64,000 nt of DNA from positions 1,115,501-1,179,500 of the forward strand of contig NZ_CP115484.1 in NCBI RefSeq assembly GCF_027627475.1, in the 5' to 3' direction. Of the stretch, positions 26,746-36,332 are shown one piece after another. The number at the start of each line of letters is the position of its first letter. The stretch's first letter is position 1. Made by a program: the position numbers and the translations under genes. This stretch comes from Paenibacillus sp. SYP-B4298. GTDB taxonomy: Bacteria > Bacillota > Bacilli > Paenibacillales > Paenibacillaceae. The notes under the pieces are model-generated. The model saw only the letters and a list, made by a program, of their open reading frames with translations, did not search any database and was not told the DNA's origin.

Positions 26746-26876
26746 GACGCAGGGGATGAGGTCAGCAGTGCAGGCGGCAGCCTTGGCGTGCGGCATCTGG
26801 CGAGGTGTACGCGCGAAGTGGAGGCAAGAGCTGTCGGGAGCAGCTACAGCAGTAACGAACGGCGGGTGAACAACCA

Positions 26877-27599
26877 TTGGAACGAGACCACATACTATTC
26901 AAGCTCACATTAAATCTTCCCATTGATATTGACGGAGCGGGTTGCTTGACGCTGCCAACTCTTAGGCTGCTTGCGGCCTGGGGCGAGAAGCGGTATAACG
27001 AGGCGCTGTCGGCACTGCTGTTCGACAAGGAGCAGTACGAGTCCTTCCGCACGTTTACGGAGGACAATTATGGCATGATGTGCCTGTTGTATGCCCAGGA
27101 TGAGCGGTACCGCAGCGCATTGGAAGATGCCATGCAGATGCTGCTCGGGAGCCGGCTGCAGCTTCAGCGAAGGGGAGCTGTACCGTGCTTTGCGCTCGTA
27201 GCGGGGGAGGAGGAGCGCACCTTGTCTGCGGAGAAGCTGGAGCTGATCCGCTATATTGTGCGGATTGCCCACCAACTGGAGGAGCGACCATCCGACTATA
27301 ATCCGGCTAATGCTGCGGCTCGCAGCATGATCGAGCTGCTCAGCCGCAACAAGCGAAGCCGACCGGCTCGCAAGCCGACCACCGATCTGCAGAGTATGAT
27401 CTCCGGGGTAGCCTGGAAGTCGGGCAGCATGAATCTGCTCCATATCGGGGAACTGACGCTGTATCAGCTCTATGACGGCTATCGTCGCCTGCACTGCATC
27501 GACAGCAGTCATCACACCTATACCGGCATCTACGCAGGAACCATTGACAGCAAGGCCATCAAGCTGTCCGAGCTGAACTGGGCAGCGATTATAGACTAA
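26877..27599 (+). CDS. Uncharacterised phage-type protein ahead of the tail tube gene
   Basis: 240-residue soluble protein I do not recognise. It probably starts at TTG 26877, with GCGGGTG 8 nt upstream. It is rich in charged helices (LLAAWGEKRYNEALSALLFDKEQYESF) and ends with a tryptophan-containing segment (LSELNWAAIID). Its place directly before the probable tube gene suggests a tail completion, terminator or assembly factor. No motif proves this. Confidence 0.5.
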   Translation: MERDHILFKLTLNLPIDIDGAGCLTLPTLRLLAAWGEKRYNEALSALLFDKEQYESFRTFTEDNYGMMCLLYAQDERYRSALEDAMQMLLGSRLQLQRRGAVPCFALVAGEEERTLSAEKLELIRYIVRIAHQLEERPSDYNPANAAARSMIELLSRNKRSRPARKPTTDLQSMISGVAWKSGSMNLLHIGELTLYQLYDGYRRLHCIDSSHHTYTGIYAGTIDSKAIKLSELNWAAIID

Positions 27600-27628
27600 T
27601 ACACAATCATAACAGGGGGAAATTGATA

Positions 27629-28420
27629 ATGACAACGAACAAATGGGCGATTCGCGAGGTAGCAATTGCACACTTTTTTGATCGAGTGACTGGCGAGCTG
27701 AAGGTCAAGCTGGACAGCCTCAAGCAGAACGGCTTGGAGAATACATCGGAGACGGTCTACACTCAGGGCGGACGCGGCAATACGAAAATCGTCGGCTTCT
27801 CCAGCAACAAGGCAGCGCGCTTCACGCTGCAGGATGCCGTGTTCACCAGTGAGATGCTGGCCATGCTGACTGGTCAGGAGCTGGTCAAGGGAGCAGCTCC
27901 GATCATCAAGGAGGAGGTGCTGACGGTATCTGGCAATGCTGCCTTGCTGTCCTGCACACCACGTACAGCAGGCAAGCTCCAGAGCGTTCAGGTGCTGGGC
28001 GCTGACGGCAGCAAGGGCAGAACGCTAAGCTATGCGGCCTCGGCGCCGGGTGCGGGTCAATACAGCGTGTCCGGCAAGACCGTCACCTTCGGCAGTGATA
28101 CCGTGGCAGATGGCGAGCGTGTCCAGATCTATGTGGAGACGATGACGGGCGCGGATGCGAGCAAGTTCGCATCGTCGGCGGACAAGTTCGCTGGCACGTA
28201 CAAGCTGGTGCTGGATTGCCTCGTGCGCGATGTGGCGACTGAACGGGATTATGCAGCGCAGATCGTCGTGCATAAAGCCAAGCTGGAGAGCAATTGGAAT
28301 CTGACCATGTCCCCGACTGGCGATCCATCGGTGCTGGATATTCCAATGGAGGCGCTGCGCTCCGGTGACTCGAACGAGCTGTACACGATGACGATCTTTG
28401 ACGACAGCGCGGTTGTGTAG
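27629..28420 (+). CDS. Probable major tail tube protein
   Basis: 263-residue protein, mostly predicted beta strands, starting at ATG 27629 behind AGGGGGA. Phrases such as TVYTQGGRGNTKIVGFSSNKAARFTLQDAVFT resemble tube-type structural proteins of Gram-positive phages. Position before chaperone-like genes and the tape measure is the standard siphophage order for the tail tube. No contractile sheath gene lies next to it. Function is inferred mainly from order and composition. Confidence 0.55.
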   Translation: MTTNKWAIREVAIAHFFDRVTGELKVKLDSLKQNGLENTSETVYTQGGRGNTKIVGFSSNKAARFTLQDAVFTSEMLAMLTGQELVKGAAPIIKEEVLTVSGNAALLSCTPRTAGKLQSVQVLGADGSKGRTLSYAASAPGAGQYSVSGKTVTFGSDTVADGERVQIYVETMTGADASKFASSADKFAGTYKLVLDCLVRDVATERDYAAQIVVHKAKLESNWNLTMSPTGDPSVLDIPMEALRSGDSNELYTMTIFDDSAVV

Positions 28421-28639
28421 AATCCGAATATCGGAGTGAACAAGCTGGCAGCAGGCGTCTAAACCGGGGGATTGGCGCTAGGCAGTGAAGAACCGTGTGC
28501 GGAGCATAGCGCATGTTGCGAACAGGATGACGTATTGGTCAGCGGGTAGGGAGTCGGGCGCAGAAGTTACCTTTAGTTAATGGGGCTCGGCTGCTGCCCG
28601 CTATCCCGCTGTGAATAGGGACAGGAGGAGAGGCAGCAT

Positions 28640-29101
28640 ATGAGACTATATCAATATGAGCTGGCGGAGTGGATTGAATTCTTGTACCGCCTGCGGCTGG
28701 TAGACAAGGCAAGTCGGATGCGCTCGCGAATGATTCGCTTGTTAAGCGGCTATATGGAGCGGCTTCAGGGCGAATATGATGAGCTGGTGCAAGAGCATGC
28801 CCGCAAGGATGAGCAGGGCAGGCCGATCACGGAGGAGACAGAGGGTCAGAGCAAGCTGGTGCTCGCGAACCCGGAGGCTTTCCAGCAGGCCTATCGTCGA
28901 TTGCTGGAGGAGGAGATTGTACTGGATCAGACTGCGGAACGCAAGGAGATGCTGCTGGCTGTACGGGAGGCGGTATTGAACTGCGGCTTGTCCTTCGAGG
29001 GAGACGAGGCGGTTCGATATGATCGCTGGTGCGAGATTGTGGAGGGAATCGACATAGGCCAGGGCGAGGAAGCTGGGGGAGGAGGAGCAGAGCATGGCTG
29101 A
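28640..29101 (+). CDS. DUF1617-like phage protein
   Basis: 153-residue protein opening with RLYQYELAEWIEFLYRLRLVDKASRMRSRMIRLLSGYMERL and a following HARKDEQGRPI block, which is the DUF1617 pattern of phages of Gram-positive hosts. The C-terminus is a Gly/Glu-rich tail. GGAGGAG precedes the ATG. It sits where the first tail assembly chaperone is expected and overlaps the next gene by 8 nt. Its function is not known. Confidence 0.6.
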   Translation: MRLYQYELAEWIEFLYRLRLVDKASRMRSRMIRLLSGYMERLQGEYDELVQEHARKDEQGRPITEETEGQSKLVLANPEAFQQAYRRLLEEEIVLDQTAERKEMLLAVREAVLNCGLSFEGDEAVRYDRWCEIVEGIDIGQGEEAGGGGAEHG

Positions 29102-29519
29102 GAAACGCTTGACGTTGACCCAGTTACATAAGGAGCATCAAGCCAGGTTCAACGAGCAGACAAAGGTACGGCTGAGCAACGGCAGCTATATCGTCATTCA
29201 ACGCCGGTTCGAGCGGACGAGGATCGCTGACCTGCTCGTTCGTTATATGGAGCTGATGGAGCAGGCCAGGCAGCAGGAGATGGACCCAAGCCATCTGCAG
29301 ACGCTGGGCGATGTTGTGTTCCATATGCTGGTGCTCAAGCAGTTCACTAATCTGGCATCGATACCCGATGACCCGGAGAAGATGACGGTCATCTTCAAGC
29401 AGCTCGTCAATCTGGAGCTGCTGGGCGAGATCTTCAATCACTTCGACAAGGAGGAGCTGGACAAGATGGAGGCTCAGCTACGGCAGGCTGTAGCGCTTGC
29501 GGGGCAGCAAGGCAACTAA
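29094..29519 (+). CDS. Probable tail assembly chaperone
   Basis: 141-residue, mostly helical, charged protein directly upstream of the tape measure gene, the usual chaperone position. It has its own ribosome binding site (GGAGGAGGAGCAG) and ATG inside the end of the preceding gene. I saw no slippery sequence that would fuse the two frames as in lambda gpG/gpGT, so they appear to be made separately. Assignment is by gene order. Confidence 0.5.
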   Translation: MAEKRLTLTQLHKEHQARFNEQTKVRLSNGSYIVIQRRFERTRIADLLVRYMELMEQARQQEMDPSHLQTLGDVVFHMLVLKQFTNLASIPDDPEKMTVIFKQLVNLELLGEIFNHFDKEELDKMEAQLRQAVALAGQQGN

Positions 29520-29551
29520 AGGCGTGCCGTAGCAGGAAGGGGGGATAATGG

Positions 29552-32500
29552 ATGGCACAGGATCTGAATCTGCTCGTGCGGGCCGAGCTGGACAAGCGTC
29601 AATCGATCCAGAGCATCAACCGTATGCTGCAGGAGCTGACGGAGAGCCGTTCGCTCAAGAAGCTGCAGGTAAGGCTGGAGCTGGGGCAGACGCAGCTGCT
29701 CGCGCTGGTGACTGACCAGACGCGTGTGCTGTACAGTGCGCTCGCCGGAATATCGGGGCAGCTCGGCGGCACGCTGGCTTCGATGGGGGAGATCGGGGTG
29801 GCGATGTCTGCCGCCAATTACCGGATCAGCGAGGTTGCCCAGTCCATCGAGGCGTTGGCTGGCCAGTGGCGGGCGCTGGCGGTTGCTATATCGGAGGCTT
29901 CGACCGCCTCAGCCGGGGCCGGGAAGGCCGCTGAGCAGGCAGCGCCGGATACGAAGCCATTGCTGGAGTGGCGGGAGGTGGTTAATCAGGTCTTTAATGA
30001 TGTCGGGGCGCACCGGATGGTAGCAGATGTCATGATCGACAAGATTAAAACGATGGCCGCAGGCATTTCCGCTTTGTCTTGGATTACCAGTATTGCATCT
30101 GCATCAACCACGGGGCTCAAGCTTGCGATGATTGCGCTGCAGAGCGTTCTTTCATTCGGCATCGCGGCTGCGGTCACAGCAGTCATCTCCGGGCTGTATC
30201 AGCTCGTTGGCATGATTGGGGCGGCTAAGGAAAAGCAACAGGAATATCTCAAGAGCTTGTCTGAACAGACGATAGCAGAACAGAAACGTATCGATCAGCT
30301 CACAGAGCTGAAGAGCAAGTATGATGACCTGAACCTGTCACAGGAGGAGCTGCGAGCTACTCAAGAGAAGATGGCCAAGCTGATGCCGGAGGCAATCAGT
30401 CACTACGATGAGCAGGGCAACGCCATCTACAAATCGAAGCAAGAGATCGATAAGCTGATTGAGAGCGAACAGAAGCTGCTGGCGCTCAAGAAGCAAGCCT
30501 TGAGCAATAGCGTGTCGTTATCCATGGAGGACTCAGCCAAGCAGATCGATCAGGCCCGGAGGAATCTGGCTGCTAGAGGGGAGAAGGAAAAGCAGGCGGA
30601 GACTGATCTCAAGGCGGTCGAGTTCGCAAGACAATACAATAAAGAGACTGGATATAACTCGCTGAGTCGTGTCTCGGATGAATTTCAGAGTCATCATAAG
30701 GTGTTGACCGATAAGATAAGGGACATCTATGAAGCGTCTGGGCTGAAGCGCAACAAGCGTCTGACGGACAACTTGTATTTGCCCGATCTGGACGCCTACG
30801 CGGAGCAACTGACGAAGAAGCTCGGGGCGATTCAAGCGGAGGTCGCAATAGAGCAGGATAAGCTGGATCAAGGGATTCAAGCGTTCATGAGCAGCTTCCA
30901 GCTTATTAATGAGGACGTGCTGCGCTCTGCTGATGTGAAGGACGCGAACGTATCGCTCTTTCTGGAGAGGTTCGCCGCATCATTTCTGGATACGAAAGAG
31001 CTGACGAAGAGTAATTTTCAAGAGATGATTGGCCTGTTCCGTTCCTATTCCAAGGAGCTTGTCGATGTCCTGCAAGAGAATAAGGTGGATCTGGGCGAGC
31101 TTGTGGAAACAGGGCGACTCAAGGAGCTGGAGAAGCTTCTTAAGGAGAGCGGTATTCCTGCCGAAGCGGCTGCCCTCTCGTATCAGGCCTTTGCGGGGAG
31201 TCTGGCCGGGGCCAGCAAGGAAAGCGAGCGCATGGCGGATGCCAAGAAGATGCTGGAAGGCAATCTGAATCAGTTGGTACAACAAGCGGTCAGTGATGTG
31301 CAGCTACTAGATCAGGCGATGGCGCAGTTGAGTCGGGGGCAAGGGCTGAGCACAGACACGATCATGAAGCTGACCGAGCAATATCCTCAGCTCCAGCTTC
31401 AAGTGGGCGCGACGACAGATATTCTGAAATTACAGCAAAATGAGCTGAAGAATGTCCGTCAGAAGGTCATTGAGAAGGCGCAGAATGATCTGATTCAAGA
31501 GGGGAAGAGCACTGCGGCTACCTATCAAAATATATTCTCGCGACTCCAAATGTATGGCATCGAAGTGGAAGCCCTGGATAAGCTGCAAAGCCGGAAAGCT
31601 GTGATTGCGGAGTTGGAGGGCAAGAAGCTCCCGACCTTCAATATTAATGAAGGAACAGATGGATGGGGGGACTCCAAAGGACTGTTCGCGAGTGTAGTGA
31701 ATAGCGGCAAAAAACGATACAATCAGTTCGCCGAACAATACAACAGCAAAATCAGCCAGTTGCAAACGGGTGTCGAGGAAGTCGGAGCTGTATTCGACAA
31801 CTATCAGAAACGATTGAATGCTGCCTTGAATCAGTCGGGGTCAGGCGGCGGCTCCCCGACCTCCAGACTCTCTGCCGGGTATACTCCGCCTAAGATGAAG
31901 GAGCCGCCCTACGAGCCCGGCATTCGCTTCTCGCGGCTGGAGGAGGAGATCAAGCAATATAATCGGCTGCTGGAGGACAATCGCAGCCGGATAGAGGATG
32001 CCATCGCCAGAGGCAAGCCGTACAGCGGTCTGCTGGAGAACCGCATCAAGCTGTATCGGGAGCTGACTGTCTCGATGAAGGAGCTGGAGCAGGTGCAGCT
32101 CAAGGAGCAGCAGGAGCTGGCAGGCAAGCTGACCAAGCTGGGGCTGATCGACGGCTCGGGACAGGTGATCGACAGTTTGTCCGAGCGTCTGATGGAGCTG
32201 AGCAAGGGCACGCCGAAGAACCGGATGAATCTGTCCATGGATGCGATCGAGCAGATGGTGACCGACTTTACATCGCTCAAGGATAAGGTCGCGCAGACGA
32301 AGCAGGAGCTGAACGGGCTCGTCACGGAGCTGGCCCAGGCGCTGGAGGGCTCTCTGGAGCGGATTCGGGATGCGGGCACAGGCAAGCGCGATGCGATCCG
32401 GCGCAAAATCTCGCTCATGGGCGAGGTGAATACCGAGGAGGAGCTGACGGCGCTCGCTGGCTATACGGAGCGGATCGTGGCTTCGCTGAAGTCGGACAGC

Positions 32501-34294
32501 GCTCGAATCTGGAGCGAGATCAGCAGGCTCCGGGGGATCGTGAACGATGCTTCAGCTACGCCAGAGATGAGGAAGGCTGCGGAGCTGGCGCTGACCGCTT
32601 ACAGCGAGGAAGCGAACCAGTTGCAGGCCGAGCTGGTCGAGACCAGCGAGGAGCTTGGCAAGCAGCAGGCCGAGAGCATCGTCAAGGGCTTCGACAAGCA
32701 GTTGGAGGCTGCGGAGTTCGAGCTGTCGCTGCTTGGAGACTCGGAGGAAGACCTGCGCAAGGCGGAGCTGATGCAGGAGCAGCTTCGGCGCCAGACGGTG
32801 GCGGCGCGAGAGGAATTGAATGCCCAGCTCGTGGAGCTGGAGCGCAAGCTGGGCAGCGAGCTTGACCAGGCCGAGCGCATGCGGGCCCAGACCAAGCTGG
32901 AGGAGCTGCAGCGGTACGATCAACAGCTTGCGAAAAGTCTGGCAGATATGGCAAGGCGCGAGCAGAGCCGCCAGCAGGAGGCGCTCAAGGCGCGCGAAGC
33001 TGCTGCCGAGGAGATCATCGTCAGCTACAAGAAGATGCTGGAGAAGCAGCGTCAATTGCAGCTTGATGCGATCAAGGCCGAGCGGGACAGCGAGAATAAG
33101 CGCTACACGGAGCGGATGCAGCATCTCGATGAGGAGATGGGCAAGTTCGAGGAATCGATCCAGATGCAGCTACGGTCACTCGATCGATTGAGCGAGGCGG
33201 AGGACAGCGAGGAGGCGCTGGCGAAGCTGCTCAAGGAGCGCGGAGAGATCGAATCCAGGCTCAATGTGCTGGCACTGGATGACTCGTGGGAGAGCAAGGC
33301 GAAGCAGAAGGAGCTGCGAGAGCAGCTCGAGCACAAGCAAGAGGAGATCAGTAAGTTCCAGCGTGACCGCGAACGAGCAGAGCAGAAGCAGGCGTTGCAG
33401 GATCAACTGGATGACCGCAAGAAGACGATCGATGAGGCCAAACGACTGGAGGGTAAATTCCATGATGCGCAATTGACGGCGCTGGATCAACGCCAGCAGG
33501 CCATCGAGCGTGCATTCGAGGCGCAGTTGGGCGATGAGCGGCATTTCTATGAGATGAAGCAGCAGCTTATGAGCGATGATGCCTCCAAGGTACAGACGCA
33601 ATTGGCAACCATTCGCGCGTCGTATGAGACCTTCTTCCAGCAGGTGCTGGACAGCTCGAAGCTGTACGGCAGTCAGATTGCTGACAACATCCTCTACGCC
33701 TTCCAGCAGGATCTCAAGCCGGTGGAGTCGTACCAGACCAACCACGGAACCGAGGTGGGCGCGGGTAGTGCGAAGACGGCAGAGGCTTGGAAGCAGTATC
33801 TGGCGAACAAGCAGGAGGCGGAGACGAAGGGGACGACCGCCCAGCGGCTGAAGGAGTTGAAGGGGGAGAATGACAGGCTCCGTGCGGAATTCAAGTTCCG
33901 CGACGGCAGCTTCACCGACCTGAGCAAGCTTCCGGGGCCGGTATTTACGGCACAGACGGGAGGAGTAACGCCAAGCTTTGCAGGCGGCAAGTTCCTGCTG
34001 GCGCATGAGAAGGAGATGGTACTGAACAAGCAGGATACGCAGCATGTGCTGGAGGCGATCGAGATCAGCAGGCAGTTGACGGCTCCGCTTAGGCAGAGCA
34101 TTGCTGGTATGCTGCCCGCAGCGACGGGAGCAGCGACAGTAGCTGCAGCGGCTGCTTCGGCCAAGTCGGCGCTCGGGACGGTCATAGAGCGGCTATATAT
34201 CGATGTCTCGGGCAAGTTCGCCCAGCCGACAGGAGAGGATGTTGGCGCAAGCATCATTCAATCGCTGCGTCGCAAGGGCATTACATTTGCTTAG
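29552..34294 (+). CDS. Tail tape measure protein
   Basis: 1580-residue protein that sets tail length and guides tube assembly. Residues ~165-225 form hydrophobic helices (ISALSWITSIASASTTG, then LQSVLSFGIAAAVTAVISG), as in other tape measures. Most of the rest is heptad-rich coiled coil with long Glu/Gln/Lys/Arg runs, especially residues ~920-1350. At roughly 0.15 nm per residue, it would specify a tail near 235 nm (family rule of thumb, inference). I saw no peptidase or lysozyme motif. AAGGGGG lies upstream of the ATG. Confidence 0.88.
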   Translation: MAQDLNLLVRAELDKRQSIQSINRMLQELTESRSLKKLQVRLELGQTQLLALVTDQTRVLYSALAGISGQLGGTLASMGEIGVAMSAANYRISEVAQSIEALAGQWRALAVAISEASTASAGAGKAAEQAAPDTKPLLEWREVVNQVFNDVGAHRMVADVMIDKIKTMAAGISALSWITSIASASTTGLKLAMIALQSVLSFGIAAAVTAVISGLYQLVGMIGAAKEKQQEYLKSLSEQTIAEQKRIDQLTELKSKYDDLNLSQEELRATQEKMAKLMPEAISHYDEQGNAIYKSKQEIDKLIESEQKLLALKKQALSNSVSLSMEDSAKQIDQARRNLAARGEKEKQAETDLKAVEFARQYNKETGYNSLSRVSDEFQSHHKVLTDKIRDIYEASGLKRNKRLTDNLYLPDLDAYAEQLTKKLGAIQAEVAIEQDKLDQGIQAFMSSFQLINEDVLRSADVKDANVSLFLERFAASFLDTKELTKSNFQEMIGLFRSYSKELVDVLQENKVDLGELVETGRLKELEKLLKESGIPAEAAALSYQAFAGSLAGASKESERMADAKKMLEGNLNQLVQQAVSDVQLLDQAMAQLSRGQGLSTDTIMKLTEQYPQLQLQVGATTDILKLQQNELKNVRQKVIEKAQNDLIQEGKSTAATYQNIFSRLQMYGIEVEALDKLQSRKAVIAELEGKKLPTFNINEGTDGWGDSKGLFASVVNSGKKRYNQFAEQYNSKISQLQTGVEEVGAVFDNYQKRLNAALNQSGSGGGSPTSRLSAGYTPPKMKEPPYEPGIRFSRLEEEIKQYNRLLEDNRSRIEDAIARGKPYSGLLENRIKLYRELTVSMKELEQVQLKEQQELAGKLTKLGLIDGSGQVIDSLSERLMELSKGTPKNRMNLSMDAIEQMVTDFTSLKDKVAQTKQELNGLVTELAQALEGSLERIRDAGTGKRDAIRRKISLMGEVNTEEELTALAGYTERIVASLKSDSARIWSEISRLRGIVNDASATPEMRKAAELALTAYSEEANQLQAELVETSEELGKQQAESIVKGFDKQLEAAEFELSLLGDSEEDLRKAELMQEQLRRQTVAAREELNAQLVELERKLGSELDQAERMRAQTKLEELQRYDQQLAKSLADMARREQSRQQEALKAREAAAEEIIVSYKKMLEKQRQLQLDAIKAERDSENKRYTERMQHLDEEMGKFEESIQMQLRSLDRLSEAEDSEEALAKLLKERGEIESRLNVLALDDSWESKAKQKELREQLEHKQEEISKFQRDRERAEQKQALQDQLDDRKKTIDEAKRLEGKFHDAQLTALDQRQQAIERAFEAQLGDERHFYEMKQQLMSDDASKVQTQLATIRASYETFFQQVLDSSKLYGSQIADNILYAFQQDLKPVESYQTNHGTEVGAGSAKTAEAWKQYLANKQEAETKGTTAQRLKELKGENDRLRAEFKFRDGSFTDLSKLPGPVFTAQTGGVTPSFAGGKFLLAHEKEMVLNKQDTQHVLEAIEISRQLTAPLRQSIAGMLPAATGAATVAAAAASAKSALGTVIERLYIDVSGKFAQPTGEDVGASIIQSLRRKGITFA

Positions 34295-34312
34295 AAGTCA
34301 GGGGGTGCAGAG

Positions 34313-34906
34313 ATGACGATTCGCGATGCAGATTATTTCAAATATGCTGGCGTAGCAAGCAGCGATTATGGCATCCGCAATGTGAATGTGACAAGCGGGC
34401 TGCAGGAGGAGCCATTCGGCTCTGGCCGCAGCATCACGGAGATTGCGGTTCGCGGCAGGAGCCGTCCTTACTTTCAATCGATCCGGCGCGAGCCGCTGAC
34501 GCTGCGCGTGTCCTTCGCCTTCGAGCAGGCGTGGGACAAGGAGCGGCTGCGCGAGGTATGCCGCTGGCTGACGGAGCAGCCGTATTACCAGCCGCTCAGC
34601 TTCACGAGCGATAATGACCGCATCTTCTATGCGCTGGTCGTGGAGGACCCGCAGCTTGTGCATAACTGTCTCAGCCAGGGCTATGTGCAGTTGACCTTTC
34701 GCTGCAATGACGCTTATGCGTACTCGCCTGCTGTGGTTCGCACGCTGAAGGCGCGAGATGCGGCAAGGCGCTTCGAGCGCAGCGCCTTCCATGAGGGCGA
34801 GCGGCAGCAGACCGTGCTGAATGCGCAGCAGCAGTTGGAGCTGCCGTCACAGGCGGCGAGCTGGCTGGATTATGCGGCGGATGAGAGCTGGGACAGCCTG
34901 CTATAG
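34313..34906 (+). CDS. Distal tail protein (Dit, siphophage tail family)
   Basis: 197-residue protein with the Dit N-terminal signature: YFKYAGVASSDYGIRNVNVTSG, then RGRSRPYFQSIRREPLTLRVSFAF and a C-terminal beta core (GYVQLTFRCNDAYAYSP). Dit forms the hub that joins tail tube and tip. The protein is short and lacks the carbohydrate-binding galectin-like extension of longer Dits. It follows the tape measure by 18 bp, the expected order. Confidence 0.85.
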   Translation: MTIRDADYFKYAGVASSDYGIRNVNVTSGLQEEPFGSGRSITEIAVRGRSRPYFQSIRREPLTLRVSFAFEQAWDKERLREVCRWLTEQPYYQPLSFTSDNDRIFYALVVEDPQLVHNCLSQGYVQLTFRCNDAYAYSPAVVRTLKARDAARRFERSAFHEGERQQTVLNAQQQLELPSQAASWLDYAADESWDSLL

Positions 34907-35037
34907 GAAGCGTTGGTACGCCAAGAGCAAGCAATGCAGCACGAGGCGAAAGGGCGGTGAAGGATGCCCTTGAGCGGGCTTGAAGACAGGCCGTGGTCAA
35001 GTAAAATAGCAAGTCTAACAGGGAAGGAGTCATACAA

Positions 35038-35673
35038 TTGGCAAAGATAACAGACAAGCTAAAGCTGGTGCAGCCGGAGCTGAGCGATAGTATCCATAGC
35101 ACCATCCAGTCGCTCGCTCACAATATGCAGCGGCTGGACGAGCATGCGGACGAAGCGATGCCGGCGATTCCGACATACGGAGCGTGGAAGCAGGGCGTCC
35201 GCATCTGGAATAGCGCGCCGGCAGCAGGTGTCCCGGTCGGATGGGTCAACGTGCAGGAGGGCGAGCAAGCCCCGGCATGGGCGCGGCTCACCTATTATCA
35301 GGCGGGGGAGAAGGTGCTGTCCGCTGACAATAACGGTCATATCTACACCTGCTCGCAGGCAGGCTACAGTGGCATCGTGGAGCCGATCTTCCCGCTGACG
35401 GCAGGCGCACAGGTGGAGGATACACGGGGGCGGACAGCCTGGTCGCCACTGGCGGTGCGGAGTCTCGGCGAGCTGGTGATGCCCAGCGCGCCCAATGGAT
35501 TCTTCTACGTCTCCGTGGTAGCCGGGAGAACGGGAACCGCCGAGCCGCCGTGGACGGTCGTGAACGGCAGCTCGGTCAATGATGGCGAGGTTGTATGGCA
35601 CGCCTACAAGATCGCCAAGTGGAAGGAAGCGGGCATATCCGCACATTTCCGGCCATTCGGGATGATCGGGTGA
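35038..35673 (+). CDS. Phage tail-associated protein with carbohydrate-binding-like repeats
   Basis: 211 residues, starting at TTG 35038 with AAGGAGT 7 nt upstream. A helical N-terminus (KLKLVQPELSDSIHSTIQSLAHN) is followed by two beta-rich repeats of the type seen in chitin-binding and tail-fibre modules (YYQAGEKVLSADNNGHIYTC...GYSGIVEPIFP and LVMPSAPNGFFYVSV...GTAEPPW). It may be a tip accessory that touches the cell surface. The next gene overlaps its stop. Confidence 0.55.
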   Translation: MAKITDKLKLVQPELSDSIHSTIQSLAHNMQRLDEHADEAMPAIPTYGAWKQGVRIWNSAPAAGVPVGWVNVQEGEQAPAWARLTYYQAGEKVLSADNNGHIYTCSQAGYSGIVEPIFPLTAGAQVEDTRGRTAWSPLAVRSLGELVMPSAPNGFFYVSVVAGRTGTAEPPWTVVNGSSVNDGEVVWHAYKIAKWKEAGISAHFRPFGMIG

Positions 35674-36320
35674 GCGCGATGATGACCTGGGCGGATATGG
35701 CGAGGATGCGGGGCTGGTATGTGTCGGATGCGCTCCCGATTATGCTGCAGAGTGATGGCGCGCTAAGCTCCATTCAGTGGGAGGCGCTGACGCCACAGGG
35801 AACATCGGTCGCTATCGAGACGACACTGTCGTTGGACGGGGGGCATGACTGGACGCCATGGTCGGCGTGCGTGAATGGGGGCGGCCTTCCGGGCCTAGCG
35901 CCCGAGACGTATTTGGGCAATGCTCATGTACGGTTCCGGGCGCTGCTGCAGAGCGGCGAGCCTGGGGTGACTCCGGTGCTGCAACGGGTGCGGCTTGAAT
36001 TTGCCCCGGTGTTTGTGCTCCGCAATGAAGGCGATGCGGCGTGTCGGCCGGAGCTGTGGATTACGAAGCAGGGAGAGGGGGATTTTGCAATACGGAATCT
36101 CTCGCAGGGGAATCAGCCCTTCCGGTTCACGGCTCTGGCAGATAGGGAGACCGTCTATGTGAATAATGAGCGGCAATATATCGAGACAGACCTGGCGGTC
36201 ACGGAGCGATACGGCAGCTTCAATGATGCGTATCTGGAGCTGCCAAGGGGGGTCAATCTGTTGCGGCTGGAGGGGGATGCGGATGTGCGCATTCGTTATG
36301 AATGGAAATGGCTGCAGTAA
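35670..36320 (+). CDS. Uncharacterised beta-rich tail protein
   Basis: About 216 residues from GTG 35670, which overlaps the previous stop as GTGA; ATG 35679 is an alternative. The sequence is mostly beta (SLDGGHDWTPWSACVNGG, HVRFRALLQSGEPGVTPVLQRVRLEF, ERYGSFNDAYLELPRGVNLLRLEG), like baseplate or tail-tip scaffolds of Gram-positive siphophages whose C-terminus ends with a short beta motif. No catalytic motif is visible. It is placed between Dit and the large tip protein. Confidence 0.5.
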   Translation: MSAMMTWADMARMRGWYVSDALPIMLQSDGALSSIQWEALTPQGTSVAIETTLSLDGGHDWTPWSACVNGGGLPGLAPETYLGNAHVRFRALLQSGEPGVTPVLQRVRLEFAPVFVLRNEGDAACRPELWITKQGEGDFAIRNLSQGNQPFRFTALADRETVYVNNERQYIETDLAVTERYGSFNDAYLELPRGVNLLRLEGDADVRIRYEWKWLQ

Positions 36321-36332
36321 GGAGAGATGGCG

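Noticed and set aside
28980-29110. Programmed frameshift joining the two chaperone-position genes
   Set aside because: No slippery heptamer was seen in the overlap, and the second gene has a strong ribosome binding site.
26877-29551. Contractile sheath gene of an R-type tailocin or type VI-like system
   Set aside because: No sheath-sized gene lies near the tube; gene order is that of a non-contractile tail.
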